A stretch of DNA of 64,000 bases from Symbiodinium natans (GCA_905221605.1 CAJNDS010002098.1:545374-609373); one strand, 5' to 3'; positions 42,930-53,064 are shown, counted from the stretch's first letter. Notes: generated by a model from the sequence alone, not told the origin. A program made the numbers and translations.

Positions 42930-43376
42930 GGGAGAGAGAGAAAGAAAGAGAGAGAGAGATTTGGTTTTTGACAACACCGGAGACGAAGCGGATGAGGAGA
43001 GCCGCACCGCCGACTAGAAGAAGACTGAACTAGTCAACAGCGAGTGGGGGCCACCCAAGCTGCTGCTGATGCAAAAGGGAGAGAGCCAACTGGATGGGGG
43101 CCCAAATGAAGACGAGGGGACCAAGCTGGCATGGAACCTCTTCGACGCAGATGTCTACACCCAAGCCACCGACTACCAGCACGATGAGGGGCATAATCTA
43201 GAAACCGGGCCACCAGAGAACTGAGCTGGTAGGCTAAAGTGGGGACCAGGTGAAAACAGCCGGGATCCCGAACCCACGGCTTAGAAAAAAGAGCCTGGGG
43301 CTAGGACAAGAACCGCTGGGCCGTCGCGGCCGGGGGAACCCTTTCGGGGGGACCCTCTCGAGCGTGGAGAAGAAGA

Positions 43377-43417
<41 letters not shown>

Positions 43418-43430
43418 AGGAAGGGGTGAC
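42930..43430 (+). repeat. purine-rich stretch with (GA)n
   Basis: GAGAGA runs at about 42931-42959 and 43380-43411, in an A/G-rich region. Frames stay open largely because T is rare, although 43018-43222 reads convincingly (KKTELVNSEWGPPKLLLM) and may be an exon. Confidence 0.6.
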
Positions 43431-44029
43431 CATGCTGGACAGGGGATGAAAGGGAACCACAATCACTTACCCATACCCCTACCGGCTACTGACATTGGAG
43501 CAGGTTCCCAGCAAACCCACAGCATCGGTTAACCCGTAGAACCCTGTAACGCACGCCTTCGGACGGCTCTCCTCAACAGAGGGGGGTTAGGTGCGCAGAA
43601 AGACAGCAAGGGGGGGGAGGGATACTTTCCCGAGCCTGATGCTCGGAAATCTTCCACTTTGTTCCGGCCAAGGCTCAGCTCTCACTGCTCCGAGAATCGC
43701 TTTGCCTTCACGGTGGCACTTGCGAAGGCCCAGCCCCTCTCAATCCTTGCCACGAGCCTCTGAGCCCCAAATTTCCCGATACGAAGCGCCACTCGCAGGA
43801 TCCTGAGGGTCCCATGCAGCACTTAAGCTTCCATGCTTTTCTAAGTCACGCCGTGCCAGAAGTACTGGTCTGTTGTGTGGACGCAGGCGCTAGGAATGAA
43901 TGTGCCAAGTCTTACGGCAACTTCAAACACGAAGGCCCAAGAGATCGAACACAGGAGTCTTCCCCATGCAAGTCAGGATATTGAGATCGTGCGATGCAGG
44001 AAATCGTTCGTTTAAGTTTCGAGAGACTA

Positions 44030-44475
44030 CTCAATTCGGTCAGGTCAGTGCCTGATTCAGGAAGCTTCTCCATTCAAGAAGCTCCCCGATTCAGAAAACT
44101 GCGTGATTCGGGAAAGTTTGAAGCTGCCCGATTCAGGAAGTAGCCGATTCAATGCCACCCGGTTTCCGAATCGGCGAATCTGCGAACCCATCCTTTCCAA
44201 GTTTCCGAGTCCGCTTCTTCCAGTTTTGCGAGTCCATGGTTTCCACATCCGCATTTTTCAGTTTCAGAATCCGCGGTTTCCGAATCCATGATGCCCAGAT
44301 TCTGAATCCACGTGCTGCAGATTCCGAATGTGCATCTTGCTTGTTTCCCGAATCTACGTTTTTTTGTTTTCTGAATTCGAGGTTTGAGTTTCCCGAATTT
44401 CCGAAACTCAATGTTTGCCGAATCCGCGTTTCCAGTTTCTCGAGTCCGTGTTTTTGGTTTCCCGATCGTCGCTTT
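44030..44475 (+). repeat. degenerate ~20-bp tandem repeat
   Basis: Irregular units on TTTCCGAATCCGCG and, at the left end, GATTCAGGAAGC. Open frames on both strands through it are repetitive (KLETRIRQTLSFGNSG) and not credible genes. Confidence 0.75.
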
Positions 44476-44803
44476 TTAGCCACAAAGCGTGAGATGACTT
44501 AGAGAACTGAAACCAGCGCCACATCAGGGATAGGAAATCTACTTAACATTTGTAGGTCTCGCCCTTGGTCCGATCTATGCTTTGTGCTTCATTACTCCAA
44601 CAAACGCAGTTGCCAAATGCCGATTTGCTTTTGATGCTTTTCTTCAAAAGAGCTACATTTGTCTTCGTCTCTACTTCGTTTTCGTAGCAAGCGAGAATCA
44701 GAACTAGCATCACTAGCACCTCCCGCGCTCCCAAGACCCTAAAACAAAATGGGGAGGATGAGACCGCCCTCTGTGTTTTCCCAATGTTTCAGGTCCTCGC
44801 AGC

Positions 44804-44996
44804 CATGGCCTCACCGGCGGCTGCGGCGGCGCCGGACCGGCCAAAGAAGAAGCCCCCTTTTTGCAAGAAAGGGCGGGGTGGTAGGGTTTCAACTTGCGCT
44901 TTGTGGTGGTTGAAGGCTTGGCAGGGCTTTCTGCCGCAAGGCTTCTGTATTATGTACGTAGAGCAGATGTTGGAACCAGGGTTTAAGGGGTTTTGA
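44804..44996 (+). CDS. candidate first exon, Ala/Lys-rich
   Basis: ATG at 44804 sits in a strong context (AGCCATGGCC) and opens MASPAAAAAPDRPKKKPP; a donor-like GTGGTAGG follows at about 44878 and the frame stays open to 44996. The N-terminus could be a nuclear signal. No family recognised. Confidence 0.4.
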
Positions 44997-45374
44997 GGAT
45001 ATATTTGAAGATACAATGTGGGGTTGCGTCCCCTTTGTCGGGTTGGGCTCAGGGCTTCCGTACACGTGCTTTTCACCCAACAGGTATGTGCCCGCGGCTA
45101 CCCCACGGGTTTGTGCCTGCAGGGTTTAAGACTTCGGAATAAGGGCCTTTTGTCCCCGCGTGCTCCACTCCCAAAAGAAAACGCTGTTTGAGGGGTACAT
45201 TGATGTCGGGTCAAAGCAGGTGTTCTGCATTTTGTATCTTGTGTGTTTCCCACCCCACGTGGGGCACCACGGGGGGAATAATTGCAACGACAGCAAGACA
45301 AGGACCTTGTCAAGGCGGCCGGCTTAGCCCCTCCCGCCTCCCCCCCCCAAACTCTCCACCCTAAACTTTGCCCT

Positions 45375-45450
45375 GAAGCCTACACCCTAAACCCTAAACC
45401 CTCAACCCCAAACCCTGAACCCTGAACCCTCAACCCTAAGCCCTAGACTT
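45375..45450 (-). repeat. decayed CCCTAAA heptamers
   Basis: About ten units (CCCTAAA, CCCTGAA, CCCTCAA) ending shortly before the acceptor of the next exon. Confidence 0.8.
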
Positions 45451-45476
45451 CCTAGAATATTAAAAAGGGTTTCAGT

Positions 45477-45771
45477 GTTTGAGTCGATCCTCAGCGACAA
45501 GAGGCCCCCCGTCACGGACTTTGCCTCTGCAGTCGACTTCCTGGAGCAGGTTCGTGGGGTCTCGATGCGACAAATCGGAAAAATCGCGATTTGTTGGGAC
45601 ATGGTGGGAATGTGGCTGGATACTTCGTGTTTAGGGCTTGGGACTGCATGGCCGCGCCATGCACAGTCAACCCCAGCATGGAGCCTAGCGCAGGGGTCGT
45701 ATTGGCGTTGGTGGGCCGGTGGGCATTGGTGGAATCGGTTTCGACGCCGGGTCTTCAGGATGTTGAGGTGA
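45477..45771 (+). CDS. exon(s), unidentified gene
   Basis: After acceptor AGGGTTTCAG the frame reads FESILSDKRPPVTDFASA and VDFLEQ up to a donor CAG|GTTCGT (45550). The frame stays open to 45771 with lower quality. Strong periodicity in the first 75 nt. Confidence 0.45.
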
Positions 45772-45805
45772 CAAGGTTCTAAGGCTTTAAACGGATGGGT
45801 GGAGT

Positions 45806-46435
45806 TCAGGGTTGTAGACTGAGAAGGTTGAAGTATGCCAAGGAAACGGTCAGGTGCTCCGGGTACAAGGCCATGAAAGCCCTGAAGTCTTCTCTGAACC
45901 TTTGTAGAGTCACCTGTGCTTGCGAGGCCATTGCGAAGGGCCCGTCAGCAGGTACAGGAGCTGTGGGTTTTCGCCCGGGCCCTGGCAGTTGCTTTCTTGT
46001 CGTCGTCGTGGTGGCGGTGGGGGGTGGGCGTGGGGGCGCCGCTGCCGCCGCCGCTGCCGCCGCCGCTGCCGCTGCCGCTGGCTGCTGCTGCTGGCCGCTG
46101 CCGCTGCTGGCGGCTTGGCCGCTGGCTCTGTTGCTGTTGCTGCAGCTGCTGTTGCTGCTGCACCTGCTCTTCTTGTTACTGTTGCTGCAGATGCTGCATG
46201 CTGCAGGCGGCCGGCTGCATGCCTGCCGCCTCCTGCTACTGCTTGCCGCCCTCGTTCTGCCCGCCTCCTGCTGTTTCGCCTCTCTCGGCCTGTCGCCTCC
46301 TGGCCGACCTCGTTCTGGTGATGTCTGCCGCCTCGTTCTGCCTGCCTCCTGCTGCCTGCCGCCTCCTGCCGCCTCCTGCTGCTCCTTCGCTGCCGACCGC
46401 CTCCTGCTCCCTGCAACCTCCTGCAAGTCCTCCAT
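45806..46435 (-). CDS. Gln/Ala/Arg-rich low-complexity protein
   Basis: ATG at 46435 (MEDLQEVAGSRRRSAAKE) opens 209 codons. The centre is an expanded repeat tract (poly-Ala 14, Gln/Ser/Arg mixtures, poly-Thr and poly-Pro) matching CTG/GCC repeats in the DNA. The last 50 residues (QAQVTLQRFREDFRAFMA, PEHLTVSLAYFNL) are of ordinary composition with strong codon periodicity, which fixes strand and frame. The repeat tract is open in other frames as well. Possibly a nuclear protein; no domain recognised. Confidence 0.6.
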   Translation of the reverse strand: MEDLQEVAGSRRRSAAKEQQEAAGGGRQQEAGRTRRQTSPERGRPGGDRPREAKQQEAGRTRAASSSRRRQACSRPPAACSICSNSNKKSRCSSNSSCSNSNRASGQAASSGSGQQQQPAAAAAAAAAAAAAAPPRPPPTATTTTTRKQLPGPGRKPTAPVPADGPFAMASQAQVTLQRFREDFRAFMALYPEHLTVSLAYFNLLSLQP

Positions 46436-46708
46436 ATCGCTCCTTCCCTCCTACCACCTTCGAGAGCCGTATGGTTGTCTCTGGTGAAGCCCCTATATTT
46501 TGAAGCTGAAGCCTTGTGCTTCGACTGGTTGCATTGAAGAAGCCGGCATGCATGCGGATTTCAAGTCACCGTCAACTGAGATCCAAGTACCACTCCGGGC
46601 GACACACATCACAAAAATGATATCAAGGCTCCTCGTCAACAAGGAAGGCTCACGGGACTAAACTTTAGGGTCTGCTGCCTTTTATATGGTTCAAAGTCCA
46701 CCTACCCT

Positions 46709-46923
46709 GTGAAAACAGTAGCGCCACCCTTTTGTCTTTTTGTGTAGGCAACCTTGAGATACAAACATTTAAGCCGGCAGCAACTTCCCCCAGCCTGTAC
46801 AAATCCATGTGAGGTTCCTCCGTCTGTCTTGCCATTGTGCTGCTGGCAGAAGCCCAGGGGGTGCGACCGGATTCTGAGCCCAGCTTTGAAGGTTTAGGGT
46901 TGCTGGAGATGCCCCAAGACACT
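46709..46923 (-). CDS. exon, unidentified gene
   Basis: Begins after acceptor AAGCAACAG and reads SWGISSNPKPSKLGSESG, EPHMDLYRLGEVAAGLNV, KDKRVALLFSQ, ending at a strong donor (CAGG|GTAGGT). Excellent periodicity. It may be the exon upstream of the 45806-46435 frame. Confidence 0.55.
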
Positions 46924-47036
46924 GTTGCTTAGGCTCTGAAAAGTTCAATGCCTTAAGGACTGCTTGGAGTCAACATTGGGCAAGCCCTGAGCCCCTAGAC
47001 GGGTCCTGGACCCCCGGAAGCATGCGACTGTTAGAC

Positions 47037-47557
47037 GGCATGCTTGGAAGCTACACGAGTTCAAGTTCAGCCTAAGCTTCCAGTGCAACATCCAGCGGCT
47101 TTGGCAGCGTTGAAGGTTGGCGACGCCGCGAGCCTCTCTCTCGCCACGCGGACTTTACTTGGCCGGGCGTTAGGTTTCAGAGGGTTCCCAAAAAGGATTC
47201 TCAGGTCAGAGCGCGACGTGAACTTGGAGGGGCGGGTTTTGCAGTCACTTCTTGGAGCCTTGAGATCATCGACGGCACCATACGCCCAAGACCCTACTCG
47301 GGTTAAGGCCTTGACACTTTAAAGCCCCGCTGTTGAGAATTCGAGAAATCAACCCCTTTTAGGCGCAATTCGAGTTAGAGGTACCGGGTTCAGAAGTTGA
47401 GCTTAAGGTTGGGTGGGCTCTGGGACCCGTCATGCAGGCCTTGAGAGACCTATCGGCATTCTTGCAAAATTTCTGCGAGAGCTGCCGCTGCCGAGGTCGT
47501 CCGCGCCTTGCTCAACGCGCTGGACATGCCTCGGGCCCCAGAGAAGTTCAGGAAGCC
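47037..47557 (+). CDS. three exons, unidentified gene
   Basis: About 47037-47116 reads EATRVQVQPKLPVQHPAA; donor AAG|GTTGGC and acceptor TAGGTTTCAG give a phase-0 join (67-nt intron) to 47181-47306 (reads VPKKDSQVRARRELGG, SWSLEIIDGTIRPRPY). 47482-47557 (reads AAEVVRALLNALDMPRAP) starts in the matching phase and ends at a donor CC|GTAGGA. All have strong codon periodicity. Helical and basic; no family recognised. Confidence 0.5.
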
Positions 47558-47585
47558 GTAGGAGGGCCCGAGTCTGGCCGAGTCC

Positions 47586-48029
47586 TCAAATCCCCATACC
47601 TAAGAAGTAGGATTCCTGACCCTCCCAACCTGCTTCTTTGAAGGTTCTAGCCCTGGTAGCTTTTGACTTCTGAGTGTATGGGACATCAGCAGCGGCGTGG
47701 CTCCCGTAGAAAGGGTTCGCCTCAGCTCGAGATCCAAGCAGCTCAGAGCTCATAACTGCCATATCCCTGGGCCTTAAGTTCCAAATCCTACCAGTACAAG
47801 GCCACACTGAATTTGCAACCCTAAGCAGCCTAGAGCACCGTGGCCTAGGCCCTGTGGCACCAAAGGCTCCCGACATCCCGCTGGCGATGAGGAGATCTTG
47901 ATGCAGGCACCGCGTGCTGCGCTTCCGGTTCGGGGGCGGCTGCGCAAGACATGGCCGGGTTACAAGTCTACACCCCCGTGCGGCCTGCAAGTCCATGGCC
48001 CGATGTATCAATCCTACGAAAGGGCACAT
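47586..48029 (-). CDS. unidentified protein
   Basis: 147-codon minus frame from an ATG at 48029 (MCPFVGLIHRAMDLQAAR) with clear periodicity throughout, best in the last third (SRAEANPFYGSHAAADVP). A donor-like GTATGG at the very end suggests it continues in another exon to the left. Convergent with the + strand exons ending at 47557. Confidence 0.55.
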   Translation of the reverse strand: MCPFVGLIHRAMDLQAARGCRLVTRPCLAQPPPNRKRSTRCLHQDLLIASGMSGAFGATGPRPRCSRLLRVANSVWPCTGRIWNLRPRDMAVMSSELLGSRAEANPFYGSHAAADVPYTQKSKATRARTFKEAGWEGQESYFLGMGI

Positions 48030-48116
48030 GTCCGAGCCAAAGTTATTACAATAGCCGGGGGGTTTGGGAGGTTGAGTTGATTCAAGTTTCTGTCGGGCTT
48101 TTCGTCTAGGGTTTAG

Positions 48117-48329
48117 GGCTTCAGCACCAGAGTTCCTGAATGTTTTTGGGCCTCAGCGAGAAACGCCTCAGGGCTCGGGATTCTCAACGCGATGGGAGGT
48201 GGCCAGGCAGATCTCGACGGCCCTTCATCGCCTGCTGCGCCTTGCCGAGCGAGAGGCCACTGCACAGCTCCCCGGAAGAGAAGTGTTGAACCCAAACCTG
48301 CCCAAACCGAAATTAATGGGGGTTTTTAA
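48117..48329 (+). CDS. exon, unidentified gene
   Basis: Directly after GGGTTTAG, 70 codons read FSTRVPECFWASARNASG and GGGQADLDGPSSPAAP, ending TAA. Strong periodicity. Gly/Pro-rich and basic. A possible donor lies just before the stop. Confidence 0.5.
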   Translation, partial: GFSTRVPECFWASARNASGLGILNAMGGGQADLDGPSSPAAPCRARGHCTAPRKRSVEPKPAQTEINGGF

Positions 48330-48405
48330 GCATAGTTGGATCACGGCACTGTCAGCCAGCGCATCACTGAAGCTCACCCTCAGGGCTGCCTCAACGACTT
48401 TGTAG

Positions 48406-48810
48406 AGCAAGGGCTTCTTCCGGTGGTGCGGGGCTCAGGCCTGCAGGAGCGAGCTTTGTCAGCTTTTTGCGGGGTTTCGCGGCCCCTTCCCCGAGGTGTC
48501 CGCGCAGTTCAATGAGACGTCGAGGGGTCCCGTACTCAGTGCGGCCTGCTTCGGAGATTCGGCAGCCGCCTCTCAGATATCCCTGCAGACCCCACAAGGC
48601 ACGCCTCTCAGATATCCCTGCAGACCCCACAAGGCACTGACATGCGCATGTTGGTCGTTCTGGAGACTCTGTGTGGTGCCGGGCTCAGATCGCGGATTTA
48701 CTTCTTGGCCTTCAGTTTTATCGGCTTGTGTGTGTGTGTGTGTGCACCACCAGCCGAGTGCCAGAAGCATTCGGCAATGCACTAACGCAGACGCTCCACA
48801 TTGCTTGTGA
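48406..48810 (+). CDS. Cys-rich ORF/exon with internal duplication
   Basis: After acceptor GACTTTGTAG the frame reads SKGFFRWCGAQACRSELC, FPEVSAQFNETSRGPVL and stays open for 134 codons. A 35-bp segment (CCTCTCAGATATCCCTGCAG...) is directly duplicated at about 48572-48641, shifting the frame of its second copy. A (GT)n run lies at 48727-48744. The last third is probably not coding. Confidence 0.45.
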   Translation, partial: SKGFFRWCGAQACRSELCQLFAGFRGPFPEVSAQFNETSRGPVLSAACFGDSAAASQISLQTPQGTPLRYPCRPHKALTCACWSFWRLCVVPGSDRGFTSWPSVLSACVCVCVHHQPSARSIRQCTNADAPHCL

Positions 48811-49336
48811 TAGCCACGTCTCCGATTGACGTACCTGTAAGTCAATAGTACGTCATGCAAGCTGTGTACGCCAAGTACATGGTCGATGCGAAGCTTGAGT
48901 TTTCTTCGGTTCGCGGATAGGAGATTATGTCGGGTCTGTCGGTGTCCTCGCGGGGCTTGCATTGCGCTCGATACCTGCATTCGGAATCCTCTCCTGCTTT
49001 CCTGACTTCCTTACAGTCGGAGCCTTCGACTAGTTTTTTGCTACACAGCCGACTTTCGCTGGACCGGCCCTCCTTTCTTGCAGGGCTCGCCCGGTGTGCT
49101 TGCGCGGGTCATTTTGTTTCGGCTGGCGTGGGCTGAAAGAACAAGCCGGTTTCCCTCGACTGTACCCCTCGGCGTTTTGCGCTTCGCTCCTTTTCTCGAG
49201 GTCTTTGGTTTCGTCAAGTCCCATGCTCTCGGGCTCCCTGAGTTCTTGGCCACGTGGTTTCCGGGGTCGCCGGGTCTGCCGGCAAAGGTGACTTTCCGGG
49301 GTTTCTGGACTTTCGGGGTTGCCGGCCTCCCGGTTG

Positions 49337-49780
49337 CTAGTCCCTTTCATGGCTTGCAATGTTAAAAATTTCACAGGCAGTATCTCCTTTTGCGGGGTTC
49401 CGGGCTTTGGTTTGCTGTTTTTCGGGTTGGGGGGCTTGTGGGGGGGGGAGGGGTTGTGGGAGGGGGGTGGGGGGAGGGGGTGGGGGGGGTGGGGGGGGGA
49501 CATCAGATGTCAGTTCAGGAGCTTGCGTGGCTTCCGGCGAAGCCTTTCGGAGCATCGAGACGAAGGTAACGAAGCCGTTGCTGCAGCCTCGGGGAGATTT
49601 ACAGCTTACCGAGGCCACCGTGTCAAGGCCCTGAAGCCCATAAAGCTCCAAAGCACCTGAGAAAGCTAAACCGCTCGACTTAGCTCCGTGATCCGCAGCG
49701 AAAATTTGGAAAAGGATCATTTGCATCTTGCCATTGTCTGCCCTGTCAAGAAAGGACGGGTCTTTGAAACAAGTCACCAA
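49337..49780 (-). CDS. protein with poly-Pro tract, EF-hand-like
   Basis: 147 codons open on the minus strand with excellent periodicity (FKDPSFLDRADNGKMQMI, LFQIFAADHGAKSSGLAF, NGFVTFVSMLRKASPEA), then ten consecutive Pro from a G-rich tract (49440-49500) and a Gln/Pro tail. The two helix-loop-helix-looking segments recall a degenerate EF-hand pair, but loop Asp residues are incomplete. There is no ATG at the start; it is probably an exon. Confidence 0.5.
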   Translation of the reverse strand: MVTCFKDPSFLDRADNGKMQMILFQIFAADHGAKSSGLAFSGALELYGLQGLDTVASVSCKSPRGCSNGFVTFVSMLRKASPEATQAPELTSDVPPPPPPPPPPTPLPQPLPPPQAPQPEKQQTKARNPAKGDTACEIFNIASHERD

Positions 49781-49784
49781 CCCA

Positions 49785-49835
49785 AACCCTGAACCCTAAA
49801 CCCTATATAAAGCCTAAAGCCGTAAACCCTAAACC
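49785..49835 (-). repeat. decayed CCCTAAA heptamers
   Basis: About seven units between the stop of one minus-strand gene (49836) and the next open block (49780). Confidence 0.75.
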
Positions 49836-50162
49836 TTAGATCCGTGCCCTTCGTTCGGATAACTTGGTCAATGTGACGCCCTAGAGAAGGCGGCTTACAT
49901 AGGGTTTTCGTGGCAAGAACGGCGCTAGAGGACGCACAAGACTTCCGTGGACCTGTAAGGCTGCACATTGTGGGCAACTACCCGCAGGCCATGGTACAGT
50001 TGCAGGCAGTATACTGCCTTGACCTTGGGGGCACCTTGCATGGCGGATTTCAGGGTTTATTTTAGGCCATCTGGCTTCTAGGGCCCTTAAGAGCCCCAAG
50101 AAACCCTGTTCACACTTGCGGGCGGTACCCCAAAGCCTCGTGCTACCAACCCAACTTGCCAA
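49836..50162 (-). CDS. two-exon 3' end, unidentified gene
   Basis: Exon 50162-49953 reads GSTRLWGTARKCEQGFLG, PEIRHARCPQGQGSILPA and ends at CAG|GTCCAC. Exon 49880-49836 begins after CTTCTCTAG in phase 0 and reads GVTLTKLSERRARI to a TAA. Strong periodicity in the first. Cys-containing, basic C-terminus; family unknown. Confidence 0.5.
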
Positions 50163-50252
50163 TCACCTAACGCACTTGTTTGCACACCCGGATGACCATG
50201 GCACGGCTATAAATGAGCAAACCGAAGACGGTGCCGAGCAAGAACAGCCAGT

Positions 50253-50597
50253 TTAAGGTTTGAAGTTGCCTTGAAGGTTCGGGTATGGCAAGATGTTTAG
50301 CCTTTGCTGGAGTGGTACGTCACGGCCATCTTTGCTATCGGCTCCAACTCTCCACGTGAAATCTCGAACCTTGTCCTCCGGAATTCCCAAAGAGAATAGT
50401 TGGGAACGGCGGGGGGGGGGGGGGGGGGGGGCGTGCAAATGCCAGTGATGACATCTCCAAGGCATGTTGGTCACGACGCATCTTCTTTCAGAAGCTGAAA
50501 GGGTTGTGATGCCGAAAATTTTTTGTGGTGGACGTTCTCCCCAATCTTCCCCTTGGGCTTTCGGGGGCTTTGCGGGCACCTGTACAGCCTGGAACAT
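50253..50597 (-). CDS. unidentified protein with poly-Pro run
   Basis: ATG at 50597 (MFQAVQVPAKPPKAQGED) opens 114 codons ending TAA. Both halves (KIFGITTLSASERRCVV; EDKVRDFTWRVGADSKDG) have strong codon periodicity and stay in the same frame across a 19-nt G run (50411-50430), which encodes Pro on this strand. That preserved frame supports real coding. No family recognised. Confidence 0.6.
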   Translation of the reverse strand: MFQAVQVPAKPPKAQGEDWGERPPQKIFGITTLSASERRCVVTNMPWRCHHWHLHAPPPPPPRRSQLFSLGIPEDKVRDFTWRVGADSKDGRDVPLQQRLNILPYPNLQGNFKP

Positions 50598-51014
50598 GCT
50601 GAAGCTCAGACCCGGGGACCCTGGGAGTTCTCCAGTAGTGCTTGCAGAGATTTGTTTTTGGCCGACCCGAATCCAGAATCCAAATCCAAAATGACTCGCC
50701 CCACCCTTGGGCCTATAAACCCTGAACCCCTGAACCCTAAACCCATAGAGACCGTCTGCTAGTCAGATCTCCACCGAGGCCTGCGCTGCATCGGCCGTGG
50801 CTCTCCGCCGCAGCTCTTTCAGCTGCTGAGTGTGCCGTGTGCCCAGTGCATGCCCATGGCCTCTTCGGATCTGCTTTTTGATGCTCTAAAAGGTTTCTCA
50901 ATTTTACTTCCTTGAAGGCTTCCTCTTCACAAAGCGCAACTGGGCTCCGGGGGGCTTTCACTGTGGGCTCAGCCCGAAGGCCCTGGGCCCGGTGTGAGCT
51001 GGAGCGAGGTTTGT

Positions 51015-51902
51015 TTATTTTTTTCTGCCCCCTCCGGGGAGGTCTGAAACATTCGAATATGTCTTTAAAAGGCATTTCCTTCTGAAGGGGGGGGGGCATT
51101 TTATGTTGCAGAGCTTTGCAGGGCCGTTTGGCGCCAAGTCTGGACACTGGTTTCGGCACCCCGCAAACATACCGTCCTGCTGCCGCGGGGTGCTGGCATA
51201 GGCATGGGGCAGGGCGAGGTCCTGAGTGAAGTCGCCATAGTTGTCGGCTTCACCGTCATGGGGACCGACGACCGACATGCGCGAGTACAGACGCATATTG
51301 ACACCGGAGTCAGCATGCCGGGTCAGCTTCATTAGATGAAATGCCCCGGCCCATGATCGAGTCCGGAATTGCGACGATGACGCGCATACATGCGCGCTGA
51401 TCTTCTGCGTACCCCTCGAAACTTGCGCTTGGGGACTTCCGAGGCTGCTGAATCTTTCCACTGTACAGAACGCAGAAGTTTTGGGCGCGGGGTCCCAGCC
51501 GAGATGCTTCTGTGTTGTCCTGTTTGCAAGGGTGCAATGCCAGCTACAGAACTTCACAGGTCGGAGCCGCATGAAGGCTATTTTTTTGTTTGGACGAAGG
51601 GTTTTGCGAGAAGTGGCAAGCCCGTGTTTTGCTTGCATTGCTGTCCTCGGATTCCAGCAGCTAGGCAGGGTGTGTTGATGCAGGGTCTTCCGCGGCATGT
51701 GAAGCTTCGCCTTCAAGGAATCAAGGGCTTTTAAGGAAATTTCGGTGTGTGTCCCTTGAGGTCTGATGGGAAATGGGTTGGAAGAATCGGGGTGCCAAGG
51801 AGTGTCTGAGCGCCCCCCAATGAGGCACACCCTTGCGTCGCCGGGATGCAAACGGCCAAATGGTGGCAGGCCGGGCGACTTGCAGGACAAATAAAGCCCC
51901 AA
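51015..51902 (-). CDS. unidentified protein
   Basis: 295 codons open on the minus strand. The last third is the strongest (MRLYSRMSVVGPHDGEAD, YGDFTQDLALPHAYASTP), with near-perfect periodicity. The first part is basic and Cys-containing and may include retained introns. No recognised domain or membrane segment. Confidence 0.5.
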   Translation of the reverse strand: MGLYLSCKSPGLPPFGRLHPGDARVCLIGGRSDTPWHPDSSNPFPIRPQGTHTEISLKALDSLKAKLHMPRKTLHQHTLPSCWNPRTAMQAKHGLATSRKTLRPNKKIAFMRLRPVKFCSWHCTLANRTTQKHLGWDPAPKTSAFCTVERFSSLGSPQAQVSRGTQKISAHVCASSSQFRTRSWAGAFHLMKLTRHADSGVNMRLYSRMSVVGPHDGEADNYGDFTQDLALPHAYASTPRQQDGMFAGCRNQCPDLAPNGPAKLCNIKCPPPFRRKCLLKTYSNVSDLPGGGRKK

Positions 51903-52043
51903 ACCCTAAGCCCTGCTTCCTGGCGGCATCCCTCTCCACTAAACCTGCAACCTCTAATTTGTGAATTCTTATCCCTGTTTTTTGGGGGGGTTGGATTGGG
52001 TGGGTGGGTTGGGGCAAGCCGCAACCCTCAAAGCCCTTAACCC

Positions 52044-52523
52044 TCAAAATATCCAAAGCTTCACTTGAGCCCTGCAATGCTTCACGCCCAAGTCCAACGT
52101 TCCTATACCGAATCGCCTTCCAGAGTGCAGTACACATGGACACTTACTCATGCTTTTTATGTTCTCAATGCCGGGCTCCCGTAAACAAGAACCCCCCACA
52201 GGCCTCAACCCTGCCCTCAGGCCTGCAATCTTAAAGGTTTGAGAAGTTGCGTGGTGAGGCAATACTGCGGTGGCGGCTGCTGCCTCCAGCTCAGCAGTGC
52301 CCCACAGTGCACCATACGCCCCATACACCACTCCCAGCCCTGAAGCCCCAGATGCGAAACAGCTTGGTGCCCAATCCCCACGCTGAAATCCCCCCCAAAC
52401 CCAGAATCCCCACGAAAACCCGAAAACCCGAAAACCGAGGCCGCGCACGCCGACCTGCAGCCTTTGATTCGGGGCCTTTTTGGCCACTGCGCGGCGTGGG
52501 GTTCCAAGGGGGTTTGGGTGCAA
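52044..52523 (-). CDS. unidentified protein
   Basis: 159 codons open on the minus strand. The segment from about 52310 down reads ELEAAAATAVLPHHATSQ, REPGIENIKSMSKCPCVL with strong periodicity and ends TGA. The N-terminal part is Gly/Phe/Trp-rich and corresponds to a decayed heptamer-like tract, so the gene probably starts, or has an exon edge, near 52330. Confidence 0.45.
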   Translation of the reverse strand: MHPNPLGTPRRAVAKKAPNQRLQVGVRGLGFRVFGFSWGFWVWGGFQRGDWAPSCFASGASGLGVVYGAYGALWGTAELEAAAATAVLPHHATSQTFKIAGLRAGLRPVGGSCLREPGIENIKSMSKCPCVLHSGRRFGIGTLDLGVKHCRAQVKLWIF

Positions 52524-52689
52524 CTAGCCAAAGTCTGCCCTCTTAGTATTGTGACTCATGGCTCTACGTAGTTAGGGTGGGAAGGAATGCTGTCGGATCC
52601 TCAGTGATTTGAGCAAAGCTTCCCAGCACCGTAGCTCGTTTAAGCTCAAGTGGTCAAGCAAGAGCTGCGGCGTTCGACGCACACGCACA

Positions 52690-52848
52690 ATGTCAGCAGC
52701 TGCCAAGGACCTATTTTTTGGAGTCTTTGGTGCTGCGTCAGGGTGGGGTATTGTTTACTATCAGAAGATCTTTCCATTTTCTCCAAACAAAGGCGCGCGA
52801 CCAACAAGAATGCAACACGAACAAAGAACAACAACTTTTCAGAGTTAG
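52690..52848 (+). CDS. small membrane protein, possibly organellar
   Basis: ATG at 52690 opens 52 codons: MSAAAKDLFFGVFGAASGWG, then IVYYQKIFPFSP and a basic tail, ending TAG. One short hydrophobic segment (residues 8-24) and the small size recall accessory subunits of mitochondrial complexes, but no family match can be claimed. It may also be a first exon. Confidence 0.5.
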   Translation: MSAAAKDLFFGVFGAASGWGIVYYQKIFPFSPNKGARPTRMQHEQRTTTFQS

Positions 52849-53064
52849 AGATTTAAGGTTTTCGTTCTGGAGTTTGGACTTGCAGTTGGGTTTCCATACG
52901 TGCGCTGTCGGCGAAGGAGATAGCACACGTCTTCCGCTGGCACAGGGCCTTTGCGAAGCTCAAGACGCCTACTAAGGAGGCCGGAGCGCGGGGATGCCGA
53001 GTTGCAGGTTTCGCTCCGACGTGTGGTGCAGCTTGCCCAGAACCAACTCTTAAGCCAGTAGCAC

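Noticed and set aside
42888..43560. Very long reading with isolated stops suggesting stop-codon reassignment
   Set aside because: The DNA is purine-rich, so stops are rare in all frames, and on recounting the blocks do not share one frame.
43931..44002. tRNA-Ala(UGC)-like string on the minus strand (TTGCATG loop, GTTCGATC)
   Set aside because: Anticodon and T stems do not pair and there is no D-arm GG or matching acceptor stem. At best a decayed remnant.
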